Assembly (NCBI GenBank): GCA_964035545.1
Contig: OZ037773.1
Location: 4,400,751 to 4,425,750 of the forward strand
Origin: Bugula neritina
Lineage: Eukaryota; Bryozoa; Gymnolaemata; Cheilostomatida; Bugulidae
Reading direction: 5' to 3'
Length of the DNA stretch: 25,000 nt
Shown: positions 10,934 to 20,745 of the stretch, piece after piece
Layout: the number at the start of each line of letters is the position of its first letter
Numbering within the stretch: the stretch's first letter is position 1
Notes under the pieces: model-generated
Seen by the model: only the letters and a program-made list of their open reading frames with translations
What the model was told of the DNA's origin: nothing
Databases searched by the model: none
Position numbers and translations under genes: made by a program

Positions 10934-13391
10934 ATACTATTTAGATGATTTGTTTACCTATCATGTATATATTTTGTACATATGCTATGCATATTTGTGC
11001 ATAAAATATGTTGGGGTTTTATGAAGAGAATTTGTTATGCTCGAAGATCCTTACTGATCATGCTAGGTAGACAAACTGCTGTCACTAGAAACTTAACAGT
11101 TTAATTAATTAGCTTGCCATACTATATATTTAGTCTTGAAGTTTTTTTCAATCAAATTTGTATCACAGATGTTGTTATAAAAAGTTGTTGTCTTCAAAAA
11201 GTTCCGATTTCTATTCAGTAGTAAATGATGTATGAAAGATGGATGACAAGAAATACCACAAAGTTGATGTGAATTACCATAAGACTGCTTTGAACTATTT
11301 TTATTTAAAGCCATCAACTTATACTAGCTGAAAGTTACTGAAGAAAATTACTGTTTGAGCTGCAAGAATCTCCCCATTCGTTGCCAATAAAGTTTAAATG
11401 TTGATAGTTATATAAAAAGAGTTGCACATCAGGCCAGAAACTATACTCAAAGCTATATGTCAAAGCTTTATGACAAGTTTTACCAACAAAGTTGCTAGAA
11501 AATTAATTGCGTATTGAGTCAGATACTATCAAAATTCATGATGCTTGTTTAAAATCTTCATCTCTGTGAAAACACCAACAAGTGGAAAGAGTTTTTAAGG
11601 AGGGGGGGGGGGAGGGGGTAAAGAGTGTCCCTTGACAGTGTTAGCAGTGTAGTGTGAAGACTTAGCTTGAAACAAAAACAATTATGACTAGATGCTTTTC
11701 CTGACTTTTACTAATAGCTTGGCAGAATTTATGGTATAACCAAGTAATTGAGAAACTTGTATAATTGTATAACAAAATCTGACATTTCGTGCAGTATAAT
11801 TACTTTTTTTTAAGTTAAAGCTTAAGTAAGTAGTTTTGAAGAATGTGCAAAAGGTCTAAACAGATTCTTCATTTTATAAAAAACAAATCTATTTGATGCA
11901 AATGTTGATGTTAGCTCTCATATTGTTTCAGTTATAATTGCTTTAATTTATGTAAATTAATAAGCATCTGGCACTACAAATAGCTCTCATCGCACTTTCC
12001 ACAATTACTAATTATAGGTTATAGGTTAGTCCTTGCCAAATACATGTTAATTTCTGATTACAGTCACCTCTGAACAATATATAATCAGTTTAATGAAATA
12101 TTTAAGGTCAAGCGAAGGTAATCTTCGTGGTGAAAGTTATGCCATCCTATGAGCTGGTAATATGCAGATTAGCAATGGCAGTGGCTATTGTAGCATAAAA
12201 TTAGTTATTAATATAGTGCTTTGAACCTTAAATGATTAATGGAATACGGGTATACAGTAATGAATACATTGAATATATTATAGAAATAAAATCTTAAACA
12301 ATGCTAACACCACTTTCCATCACGTCAATTTTCGGTGTTTTAATTTCTAACTTCCAGAGCGATGTACAGGATTTCAAGATTAAGGTCACATGCAGATATG
12401 TGGCTGCACTCCATGTTACTGTTGAAGTATTTATATCCATTGACATACTTAATTAAATCTTAAAGAAATTTTTGTACATATAATCTTGCCGACAAGCCTT
12501 ATTCAATAAATCAACATTATGTTTTATAATTTAGATTTTAGATTATCTTAAGATAAGATTATATATAATTGAATTAGAACAAAAAAACTAAGTTAGTATA
12601 AAAATATGTCTATGTATAATACTTATAAAGAGCACAATAATCAACTGTTAATGTTCAGAACCTACTGGGAACTCATGATCTAATTGCAGTAAATGTAATA
12701 TAATTATGCATTTTCAAGTAACAAATAGAGTGCAAAATAAAAATCAAGCTGGATAATGTTAAGAGAAGTACATAAACAACTTGGCAACTAATTGTCTAAT
12801 CCTATCAGTCTGGAGCAGAAGAGGAGAAATTGAGATAGCCCAAGTTCTTCAATTTTATTATTAAATTTTGGTTTGGGGCTCAGTTTGAAAGTCTTGCAAG
12901 AATTAACATAACTTCTTTTGTTACATTTTTAATCTAGAAAACAGGCTTTTTTAATTTCTCCATTACTGCATCTACTTCACTTTGCTGATATGGAAGAAAC
13001 TTTTAAAATATTGTTCAACAGTTTTAGTTTCACCATCACTGATATTTTATACAACTGATAACGGCAAGACTTTGTAACCAAAGAAAAATAAGAAAAATAG
13101 ATATAAAGCAAGTTCTAATCTATAATGCTAATTAAAAATTTAAGTGAAATACAATCCATCATTGGCTGCGTTAAGAAAAGCTAGTTTATAATGTATTCAA
13201 AAGCATGAAGGGGCAGTAAATGTGTCAAAAAAGAGTGCCGAATACTGCAGGGGCCTTATTAGTAGGTGAAAGTATTATTAGCAGGTGAAAACACTGCATT
13301 CCATTAGTTTGTGGGGAGTATATAAATGTTGGTAATCGGCTTTCAACCAAACCTTGTAATTAATGATCAAATAATATTTTGAGAAGGTATT
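10934..13391. other. Intergenic, no gene seen
   Basis: AT-rich throughout. The only marked structure is a G-run at 11599-11618. The 70-codon minus-strand ORF at 11105-11317 has no signal or splice context and was not accepted. Confidence 0.5.
11599..11618 (+). repeat. Poly-G tract
   Basis: Twenty bases that are G apart from two A interruptions, in otherwise AT-rich DNA. It could form a G-quadruplex or simply be a slippage-prone tract. Confidence 0.8.
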
Positions 13392-13613
13392 CACACAATT
13401 TTTATAGTCACCATCCTTGTGAGAGACCTCTGATGAAGAGGGTTTTTATTAAATTGGGCTTATAATGCCTTATTGAAATATGGCACAGGAGCAATTATGT
13501 CTGGATGCTCTTCCTAACATTACCAATGGCCTTTGTCCGGGCTCGAACACATGACTTCGTGAGCACTAAGCAAAATCTCTAACTCCTATAATAATAGACC
13601 ACGGCTGCTCCCT
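13392..13613 (-). mobile_element. tRNA-derived SINE, family 1 (minus-strand copy)
   Basis: The inverse complement begins AGGGAGCAGCCGTGGTCTA. It carries a degenerate B box (GTGTTCGAGCCC), the GGAAGAGCATCCAGACATA core, CTCCTGTGCC and the 3' block ending near GACTATAAAAATTGTGTGA. An inserted TATTATAGG lengthens the A-box region. Confidence 0.85.
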
Positions 13614-15009
13614 AAAATAATATGTTGAGTAGGTACTTAACACTAAAATATTATTTCAACATTCTAAGAGAGCAAGGTCTGTTAGTAATTATGTTCAAAA
13701 GACAAAAACTGAACTTGGCAACACATGCTCTACTTTGAAATTCTTGGTAAAGCTACCAGCAACCGATGCTTGTTGAAACAATATTTTTAATTTTCAAAAA
13801 CTTTCTTTTTTAGATAATTGCATGCCCCATTTACTACTCGGTCATGGGATTCTGTTTATTACCTGGGAAATGCTGTTATTTAGTGGCATCTAAACTCAGT
13901 ACAATCAAATTTTGTTTTGATGTGAAATATTTTATCAAGCATACTATTATACACATTCCTTTCCACATGTTTATGCCAATAACTTAATGTAAACCAGAGA
14001 GCACAACGCAGCTATATTAAGGATATACAGTTAATGGCCTTAGATTTCAAAGCAAAGCAATCTATAGAAAAGTCGATATAGAGACAAAATCGAGTATAGG
14101 GGTTGCAATTTGTATCCAACATCTGTGTCCAAACTCCAAACCCCAACTTCAAACTTGAGACCCCCAAACCACTGCACTCAGTGACCACTAACTTGGTGCT
14201 GCTTTAAGCGATTTTCAATCTAGCCTGTACAAGAGTGATATGATACCATTACTCAAGACCACAAGTGATTAAAGTTAAAAGAGCCGAGTTAAATGGCACA
14301 CTGCCTGCCATGTGGGGAACTTACATCAAGTGAGGAATTCACGTGCCAACAATAGAAGGCAAAAAATATGCGTTACCCGGTCAAATTAGATTTTTTCATC
14401 AACTGGTGGCAGAATAAATTCTATTAGATTGAACCAATAGAATGCTGTGCCATCAGTTCGACGTGTGATACACTTGACTAACAATCAGGGTTACTCATTC
14501 TGTAGTCTAGGCTTTGCTCTGGTAATTTAGATTACGAGTTCTCTGAGTTCATTTGTGATACAAGACATATGAACTTCTCATTATTACATGCAAGTTTTAA
14601 ACTTAGTGAACTTTTGATTTCTGTTAAGTTGATGACTCATGACTAAAGAATATTGAGTATTTCTAAATAATCTACACTTATAAGAAAATTGCTGATTCAA
14701 ACAGCCACGTTATGTTCATGCTAATATCTCACTTAAGAAATCACATTATTCAAAGTAGCTGCCTATAGTTTGAACTTATTTGAAAGTATCTGCCTTATTT
14801 TGATCCACTTGGTTTAAACATTCAGACACATTATTTTGTTCATGAGACATTTGCACAAGTCTACAACTAGATTCTGACTGCCTGGTAAATGAGTCTGTCA
14901 TAGTCAGACTAAAAGATGCACTTTTAATGGCTCTTTTTATGTTTTTGTGTTGACAAATTATCATTTTTTGTATTTGGATCTAGACATGCACTGCTATGCT
15001 ATAAATACG
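13614..15009. other. Intergenic, no gene seen
   Basis: Mostly AT-rich. The stretch 14100-14180 is richer in C and A, with loose CCAAAC/CCAAACTT repeats. The stretch 14280-14520 has a more balanced composition but no open frame with splice sites that I could support. Confidence 0.4.
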
Positions 15010-15019
15010 TGTGCATTTA

Positions 15020-15118
15020 CTGTATAAAACTTTTTCTCCCATGCACTTGGATTCGAATCCGAGACCTCTGGCTTGCAAGCAGGCACACTGCCATTGAACC
15101 ACAAGGGCTTACATGGGA
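15020..15118 (-). mobile_element. tRNA-derived SINE, family 2, second head of a tandem pair
   Basis: The minus strand reads AAGCCCTTGTGGTTCAATGG (A-box region), then CTGCTTGCAAGCCAGAGGTC and the B box GGATTCGAATCC. The middle is nearly identical to the copy starting at 15322. A short body follows with AAAAAGTTTTATAC. The acceptor stem does not pair well, so this is not a functional tRNA gene. Confidence 0.7.
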
Positions 15119-15322
15119 TTCCTAACAACAGCCCACCCATTTGATTTCTCTAGAACTGTACAGGCCCCATGATATTTTTGCCAGTTTACTTGCCATTCAA
15201 TCCCTTAAGAGGACTCTACACAAGGCCGAAATAGCTTGTAAAACTGTTGCCCTCACCGAGATTCGAACCCGAGACCTCTGGCTTGCAAGCAGGAGCACTA
15301 CCACTACACCACAGGGTCTCCT
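15119..15322 (-). mobile_element. tRNA-derived SINE, family 2, first copy with body
   Basis: The minus strand has the A box TGGTGTAGTGGTAGTGCT, then CTGCTTGCAAGCCAGAGGTC and the B box GGGTTCGAATCT. The T-arm can pair with wobbles, but the acceptor arm is only partly complementary. A body of about 130 bases ends in GGAATCCCATGT directly before the second head. The body differs from family 1. Confidence 0.7.
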
Positions 15323-15510
15323 GGCTAAACTCAACACTAAATACTGACATATAGCTACAAACATAACCAGTACCAATTATATGCATAGTTCCAATACTCT
15401 AGTTGTCCTTCAAAAATCCTGAGCCAATAACTGACTTATGTACAATGATGATGATTGGCAGTAGCTTTATATTTAAATAATAAGTTATTTTGAATTGTCA
15501 AATGGTTAAT

Positions 15511-15971
15511 TTAAAGTCTTTCAGACAGCCTTAAATGCTGCATCTCATTAGAATTCTGTGTGCCATTCACTATAGAAGTGAATGCACAGGTGTACAATAT
15601 AGCAAATGCTGAATAAATTAATATTTGTAATGAAAAATTTTTAGAAACGTTGTTGACTTATGAACAATAATAATATTTTTTTCTCGCCTATCTCCGCTTT
15701 GTCTTGTTAGGTAGCGGGATGAACAATAATTATATTAAATGCAGTTTGTTATATGCATTTTATTAACTATATTAATGGTATAACTATAATACCTGAAAAC
15801 ACTTATAGTCTTTGACACATAAAAATTTGACTATACTACATGTTAACACTGTGCTACAGTGTAATGCATAGGAATTGTGGAAGTGAAAACTTTTACCACA
15901 AAAGTTTTTGCGAATTCTTGGTAACGGTGCCAAGCAATCAGACGTGTTGATGTCCAATTTCACTTCACACA
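15511..15971 (-). CDS. Candidate two-exon 3' end of a small cysteine-containing protein (weak)
   Basis: On the minus strand a pyrimidine-containing acceptor ending TCTCCAG precedes 15971. The stretch 15971-15897 is open in one frame with three Cys (CEVKLDINTSDC, then CLAPLPRIRKNFC) and ends at the donor GTG|GTAAAAG in phase 1. The next acceptor, CACTTCTATAG, starts 15569-15511 in the matching phase and reads VNGTQNSNEMQHLRL to a TAA at 15513-15511. Base composition of the first exon is more coding-like than its surroundings. No upstream signal-peptide exon was found. It may be a true 3' end with distant 5' exons, a relic, or chance. Confidence 0.25.
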
Positions 15972-16040
15972 CTGGAGATCTGAGCTAGCTTTATCACTTG
16001 TTGAAAAAATTAAAGACAAATAAAACTTTCAAACTTAAAG

Positions 16041-16257
16041 AACTCACGGAAGTTTATAGTCAGTATCCCTGTGAGAAACCCTTGATGGAAAGGGTTATTG
16101 TTTAAGCGGGCTATAAGGACTTATTAAGATGAGGCACAGGAGCAATTAGGACTGAATGTCTTTCCTAACATTACCGCAATAGCCTTTGTCAAGGTTCGAA
16201 CCCATGACTTCGTGTTCACAAAGCAAGCACTCTAACCCCAGACCACGGCTGCTCCCT
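16041..16257 (-). mobile_element. tRNA-derived SINE, family 1 (minus-strand copy)
   Basis: The inverse complement begins AGGGAGCAGCCGTGGTCTGG. It carries the B box GGTTCGAACC, a GGAAAGACATTCAGTCCTAA core, CTCCTGTGCC, the CTTAAACAATAACCC block, and ends GACTATAAACTTCCGTGAGTT. Confidence 0.85.
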
Positions 16258-16772
16258 AAAACTTAGCTTTTTATTATTACAATAAAAGTTTGTTTGGTAC
16301 ACTTTTACTGCTATACTTTTAATGCTCTAAAATGTTGCTTCTAGTTATAATCACCAATAAAGAAATAAATAAATAAAATAAATAAACAAATAAATAAAAC
16401 ATTATCCAAGTTACTCTACTTCAGTAAAGCTGTATGAGTGAACATAAAAATGGAGAATCTTTATGTAGCCATATAGAACACTGAAGCATTAACTCCGCCA
16501 AAACGTTTCAGCTTGACCAAGAAGACACACTTATAAAGTCACATTAATCTTTTGCATTATAATGCTTTCAAGCACAGTCAACTTTCACTGAGTTAGCAAG
16601 TGTGACATGAACCATGAATCATCAGGCTGCGTTCATGACGGAGGAGTTGGAATAAACACCGTCATATAACTTGTTGTCTCTGCCAATCAAACACTACTCC
16701 CTATTTCACCTTATAATACTGTTGACAACACGCAGCAGGATGAAAACAGCTAAGTGATTAATTATACACCAT
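16258..16772. other. Intergenic upstream region of the CBM14-like gene
   Basis: It contains a (TAAA)n tract at about 16361-16399. The rest is unremarkable. Elements controlling the downstream gene probably lie in the last 150 bases, but no specific factor site is identifiable. Confidence 0.5.
16361..16399 (+). repeat. (TAAA)n microsatellite
   Basis: About nine imperfect TAAA units. Confidence 0.8.
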
Positions 16773-16807
16773 CCAATGAGGGGAGATACAGGAATATATA
16801 ATATATA
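16773..16807 (+). promoter_or_regulatory. CCAAT and TATA promoter of the CBM14-like gene
   Basis: CCAAT lies at 16773-16777 and TATATAATATATA at 16795-16807. A consensus donor (GAAAG|GTAAGG, GT at 16907-16908) ends a first exon about 100 bases downstream. Confidence 0.6.
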
Positions 16808-16825
16808 CAGACACTCTTTACATGT

Positions 16826-16906
16826 CACAGTTGTTGGAGCTGGAAGATTGGTGGGGAGCAGTGGAAGTGGTACTATCTTGTACGGTGTATACACAGCAAT
16901 TGAAAG
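16826..16906 (+). other. Non-coding first exon of the CBM14-like gene (predicted)
   Basis: The exon would run from about 25-30 bases after the TATA box to the donor at 16907. An ATG at 16822-16824 opens a frame through this exon that is out of frame with the downstream protein. It matters only if transcription starts before it. The matching acceptor TTGCAG ends at 17663. Confidence 0.5.
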
Positions 16907-17666
16907 GTAAGGGAGCTTTAAGTTTCAATAATAAAAATATAATATAAATAATATAATAAACATTATATTATTTTACAGAGAAGTGTTTCCTTGTAACCTC
17001 TGATCAGCTTTTAAGTAAAAATAATTTTTTTTAATATAAAACACTTTTTATACCTTTTTTGTTTTTATCAATATTTTTGCTAAAGCCAGTGTTTTTAAAA
17101 ATAATGCATTCTTTTGAAAAGTTGACAAGATTATGACAAACTATCACAGTATTTTTTAGACTAATGTGTTTTTGTAGACTTACGACCTTGTTATAGATTT
17201 TTTAACATAGTCTGCTTATAGCCTCTGTTTTTGCTGAATAAATTTTAATATCAGGTTATATAGATAACATAATAAGAACTTGAGTCTAAACTAGCTTAGT
17301 GCGACGGGGTTTTCACAGAGATAAAACTTTCTCCACAACTTTCCAATCTCTCATATTTACCATTCTTTTAAATTGCTATATCAGCCATAGTCTAATTACT
17401 TCTACTGTACTGCATATAACTGAATAGTAGAATTTCTAAAGAAATTGAAAAATAAACAAATTGATATAATAATCATATTCTTTTACTCATTAAGGTGGCC
17501 ATCAAACATAGAGTGTAAAATCTAGCCCAGCTGCTTAAACTATTTTATTCTACTATAATTATGAAGACCATATTGAAAAGAACTCATGTTAAACAAGTAA
17601 GCAATAATTACATTAATTTTCAAGCATTGAAGATATGATTTTCAAGCATATAATATGTTGCAGAAA

Positions 17667-18431
17667 ATGTGGAAACTGTGCATCTTAATGGTTCTTGTTG
17701 GAGTTGTGCTCCCAGATCCTATTCTGGACATCACGCCTAATCCCCGATACTACAGACCAACCACCACACAACGTCCTCATCATCCAGTTTACAAGCCACA
17801 CCCTAAAGATGGGCAACACCCACATTACCAATCAGCGCACACAATTAGTAAGTAATCATGCAGTGTCCGTCATTAAATAAAATCATTATAGGCGTTGAAT
17901 TCTATGCACTCTTTTCAATAAGTCGCTCACCATAGATTAGTGCCGGAAAAATACAACTATAGACGTAAATTCATCTTTAGGAAAATTTTATATATATTTC
18001 TGTTGAGGCATAAACAAGGGTCTAATGAACTGAAGGTAATGTTACCACATCAGGATATAAATTAAGTTATATCCATATTTTGAAAATAAATTTGACAAGA
18101 TAATAATATATTCATTAATTTTTGTCTATTGAATCAGTTTGGCGTTATAAACAAAACAGTCTGTACAACTAAAGATTGTTGTACGCAAATACAATTTTTT
18201 AATATTTATGAAGTAAATTTATTTTTTCTAGTTGATGACTGCACGTGTTTTGAGAAAGGGAATTACTACTCTCCAGTCACTAGTAACAACTGTCACACCT
18301 TCACCCAGTACACATCGGAACTACCACCAGAAGTGCTTGCGTGTCCCTATGGACTACAGTTTGATGTGAAAACATGTGTATGCAATGAGCCAAGGCACAG
18401 CGTTTGCCCCTATCAATGCCCTATCTATTGA
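17667..18431 (+). CDS. Small secreted CBM14-like (peritrophin-type) chitin-binding peptide
   Basis: Two coding exons, 17667-17847 and 18232-18431 (TGA 18429-18431), joined in phase 1, give 126 residues. The acceptor at 17663 makes 17667 the first ATG of exon 2. The in-frame ATG at 17655 would lie in the intron. Residues 1-16 (MWKLCILMVLVGVVLP) are a signal peptide. Residues 17-60 are a Pro/His/Thr-rich linker (RPTTTQRPHHPVYKPH). The C-terminal domain has the CBM14 signature around CPYGLQFDVKTC. The usual third Cys after C-x5 is absent (CHTFTQY), while extra Cys occur in DDCTC, CVC and PYQC, for eight in total. The family binds chitin in peritrophic matrix, cuticle or shell matrix. The altered cysteine pattern makes actual chitin binding uncertain. 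Confidence 0.85.
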
Positions 18432-18610
18432 TGGCTTAAAATTATGTTTTAAGTTTTGAGCTATATTTTAAAATATATAATAATAATATGTTCCAGTTTA
18501 TAATGTGAGGGTTCGTAGCTTTTTAGTGGTTCACAAATCAAATGTAATTTGATACTCAAGTGCATGGTTATAAATGACTATTTTCAATTTTTCTGAAGTT
18601 TATGAGCAAC

Positions 18611-18616
18611 AATAAA
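18611..18616 (+). terminator. PolyA signal of the CBM14-like gene
   Basis: AATAAA 180 bases after the stop codon. Confidence 0.6.
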
Positions 18617-18619
18617 AAT

Positions 18620-20078
18620 AATTGAATTTTGTTGTGTTATAAAACAAAGCTGTTATTTAATATGACCAAGTTACAAGGAGATAAAAATAACTATGTAATT
18701 TCAGCAGTTTTTCATATAAAATCGATCATGAAAAAATGTCAATAATTAATGTTCAACATGGTTTTGGCAGTAATAAAAAGTCATAAGCATATTTTTTTTA
18801 TTAATGTTTATTAATAATACAAAATAGGAAGTGGTGCGGATTCAAATTGATTCAATCTGAATACCAATCAATCATGAAATGTCCTTTGAGTACTTGTAAT
18901 AATAGGTTCATGAGAGCCTTTGTAGCTTTTAAATTATTTGAAATATAATTAAAAACCACTACTTCAAGTGTTTAGCATATTCTAACATGTTATAAAATAA
19001 TATGAAACTTGTTGACCCTCGTGATTTATAAGAAGATCTCTATTTAATTTCAAATAATTATTTCAAATTACTTGGTAAAACCTTGCATAAATTATTGCCA
19101 AATAGTTGTTGTTGCAGTTTTATATTTTGTAAAATATGTAATTGGGGTAATGAATATGTAAATTTACCTGATTGTATAATAACATAAAAATTATGTTTGC
19201 AACTCTTGAGTTGGTAAGTTTTTTAAGGTGCAATACCAATTATCTATTAGAGTGTCACTCCAAAATTTATTAATCGAGACAATATGTCTAACTTACTGAA
19301 AAATTATTTGTGAAAAAAGGGAAACCCTTTAAAAGAGCAGATAAGTTCAAGCATTAGCAACATAGGTTGCGCAATTGAACAGATATTAGAAGTATGTTAT
19401 GATGCCAGTGAAATGAAGTCAATTGTTTAATGTATTATATGGCACTATTTTAAAACTATTGAAACTTTTTTGGGAAAAATAGAAAAGATGGCCTGTATAG
19501 GTAGAGTTAGTTTTCCATTGAATGGGAGAGCATAACTCCGTTTACATCAGATGACAAAACAAAGAAAATACAACTTTCAGTCTAAGTCTGTTACATATTC
19601 TAGTCTGTACAGTTGCTTGCCTCCCTTGCAATGCTTTACTTGATGGTAATTATTAAACACACTCATGCAGTCTTGTGAACAAAATAGTGGATATTTTGCA
19701 GAGTTATGTTACCTTAAGAGTTGAGTTGAATCATGAAAAGTGAGACCTATAATACATATATAATACAATGGCAAGTTGATGACTGACCCATTACTCTGAG
19801 CTTTTTATTCATCAAGGGATACATATATAAAAACTTACATTCCTTTATAATATTTTAAATTGAACTTGGAGCTTTTATATGTATAAAAAGACAACTCCAA
19901 AATTCTTATCATAATATAACTTCATGTAGCTTACACTATTGGATTGAAGAGAGAGTTACCTCCCCATTTTTCTTAGCTTTTATTTTTAATGTACTAATTA
20001 CTAAAAGCATTTAAACAGAAATTACACAGGGTTAATGTTCAGCAAACCTTTCTGTAATGTTTTATTATTATGCATTTA
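18620..20078. other. Intergenic, no gene seen
   Basis: AT-rich region between the 3' ends of the CBM14-like gene (+) and the defensin locus (-). No open frame with splice sites or repeat structure was found. Confidence 0.5.
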
Positions 20079-20079
20079 G

Positions 20080-20745
20080 TAGTCTAATGGGGTATTGTCC
20101 ACGTTCTATCAGCAACAATCAAGTTATTATATAATTGGAAAAGCATTGCAACCAATGTAAGACTTTAACTTAAGACATTTTTAGCCATGTAATAGTTTGA
20201 GGACAAAACTAAGAGAAGTTTTACAGAATAAAATTTTGCATGCTTTATTTAAAACTTAAGACACTAGCTAGGCTAGTAAAATGCATTATAACCTTTATTG
20301 TGGAAAATAACATCGCATAATTACATGCCACATAAGACCATATTCAGAACCATAAAAGTTTCGTAATTTAAAAATGTTAAAAATTAATTAAACTGAAGCA
20401 CCGTAACCCAGAATTAGCAGTGAATATTTACTGAAGGTCGTGTTTAGGTCAATGGTTAACAGCTGATGACGCTGACTTCACTTGCCAAGATGGATGGAGC
20501 ATTTACAAGAGCTACTCGCACATTTATACAAAAGGTAGCCTCCGTCCTTGCAATACCTCTTGCATTTCCATGGATAGTTGGGGCATCCGTAGCTAGCCTC
20601 TGCTACTGAAGCTATGGAAAATTGTATAACATGGTCAGGTAACTTCAAAATGTGTGCACTGTTTTTATAGTAGTATAATTTTTGTGTATAATTATATTTT
20701 TTGCGACCACATCATCTCAATAAACAGAAATCAATTATGTGTACA
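20080..20745 (-). repeat. Tandem duplication, distal unit A (defensin terminal exon A plus 3' UTR)
   Basis: This aligns over its whole length with 20750-21440. Shared blocks include TAATGGGG.TATTG, AGCAACAATCAAG, AAAATTTTGCATGCTTTA, TATTCAGAACCATA.AAGTT, GTTAACAGCTGATGA and GCACTGTTTTTAT. The terminal exons are offset by exactly 691 bases. The signal-peptide exon is not included. Confidence 0.9.
20294..20299 (-). terminator. PolyA signal of defensin terminal exon A
   Basis: AATAAA on the minus strand (plus TTTATT), 179 bases after the TGA. It is conserved in the other unit at 20984-20989. Confidence 0.6.

Noticed and set aside
14100-14210. C/A-rich stretch with a short plus-strand frame
   Set aside because: The frame is bounded by stops without splice sites, and the sequence is loosely repetitive (CCAAAC), so low complexity explains it.
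15245-15320. Functional tRNA-Ala gene (TGC-like anticodon loop)
   Set aside because: A and B boxes are present, but the acceptor stem pairs poorly, the anticodon stem has mismatches, and a SINE body follows.
16706-16894. 62-codon minus-strand ORF across the CBM14-like promoter
   Set aside because: It is antisense to a TATA box and first exon, with no independent signals.
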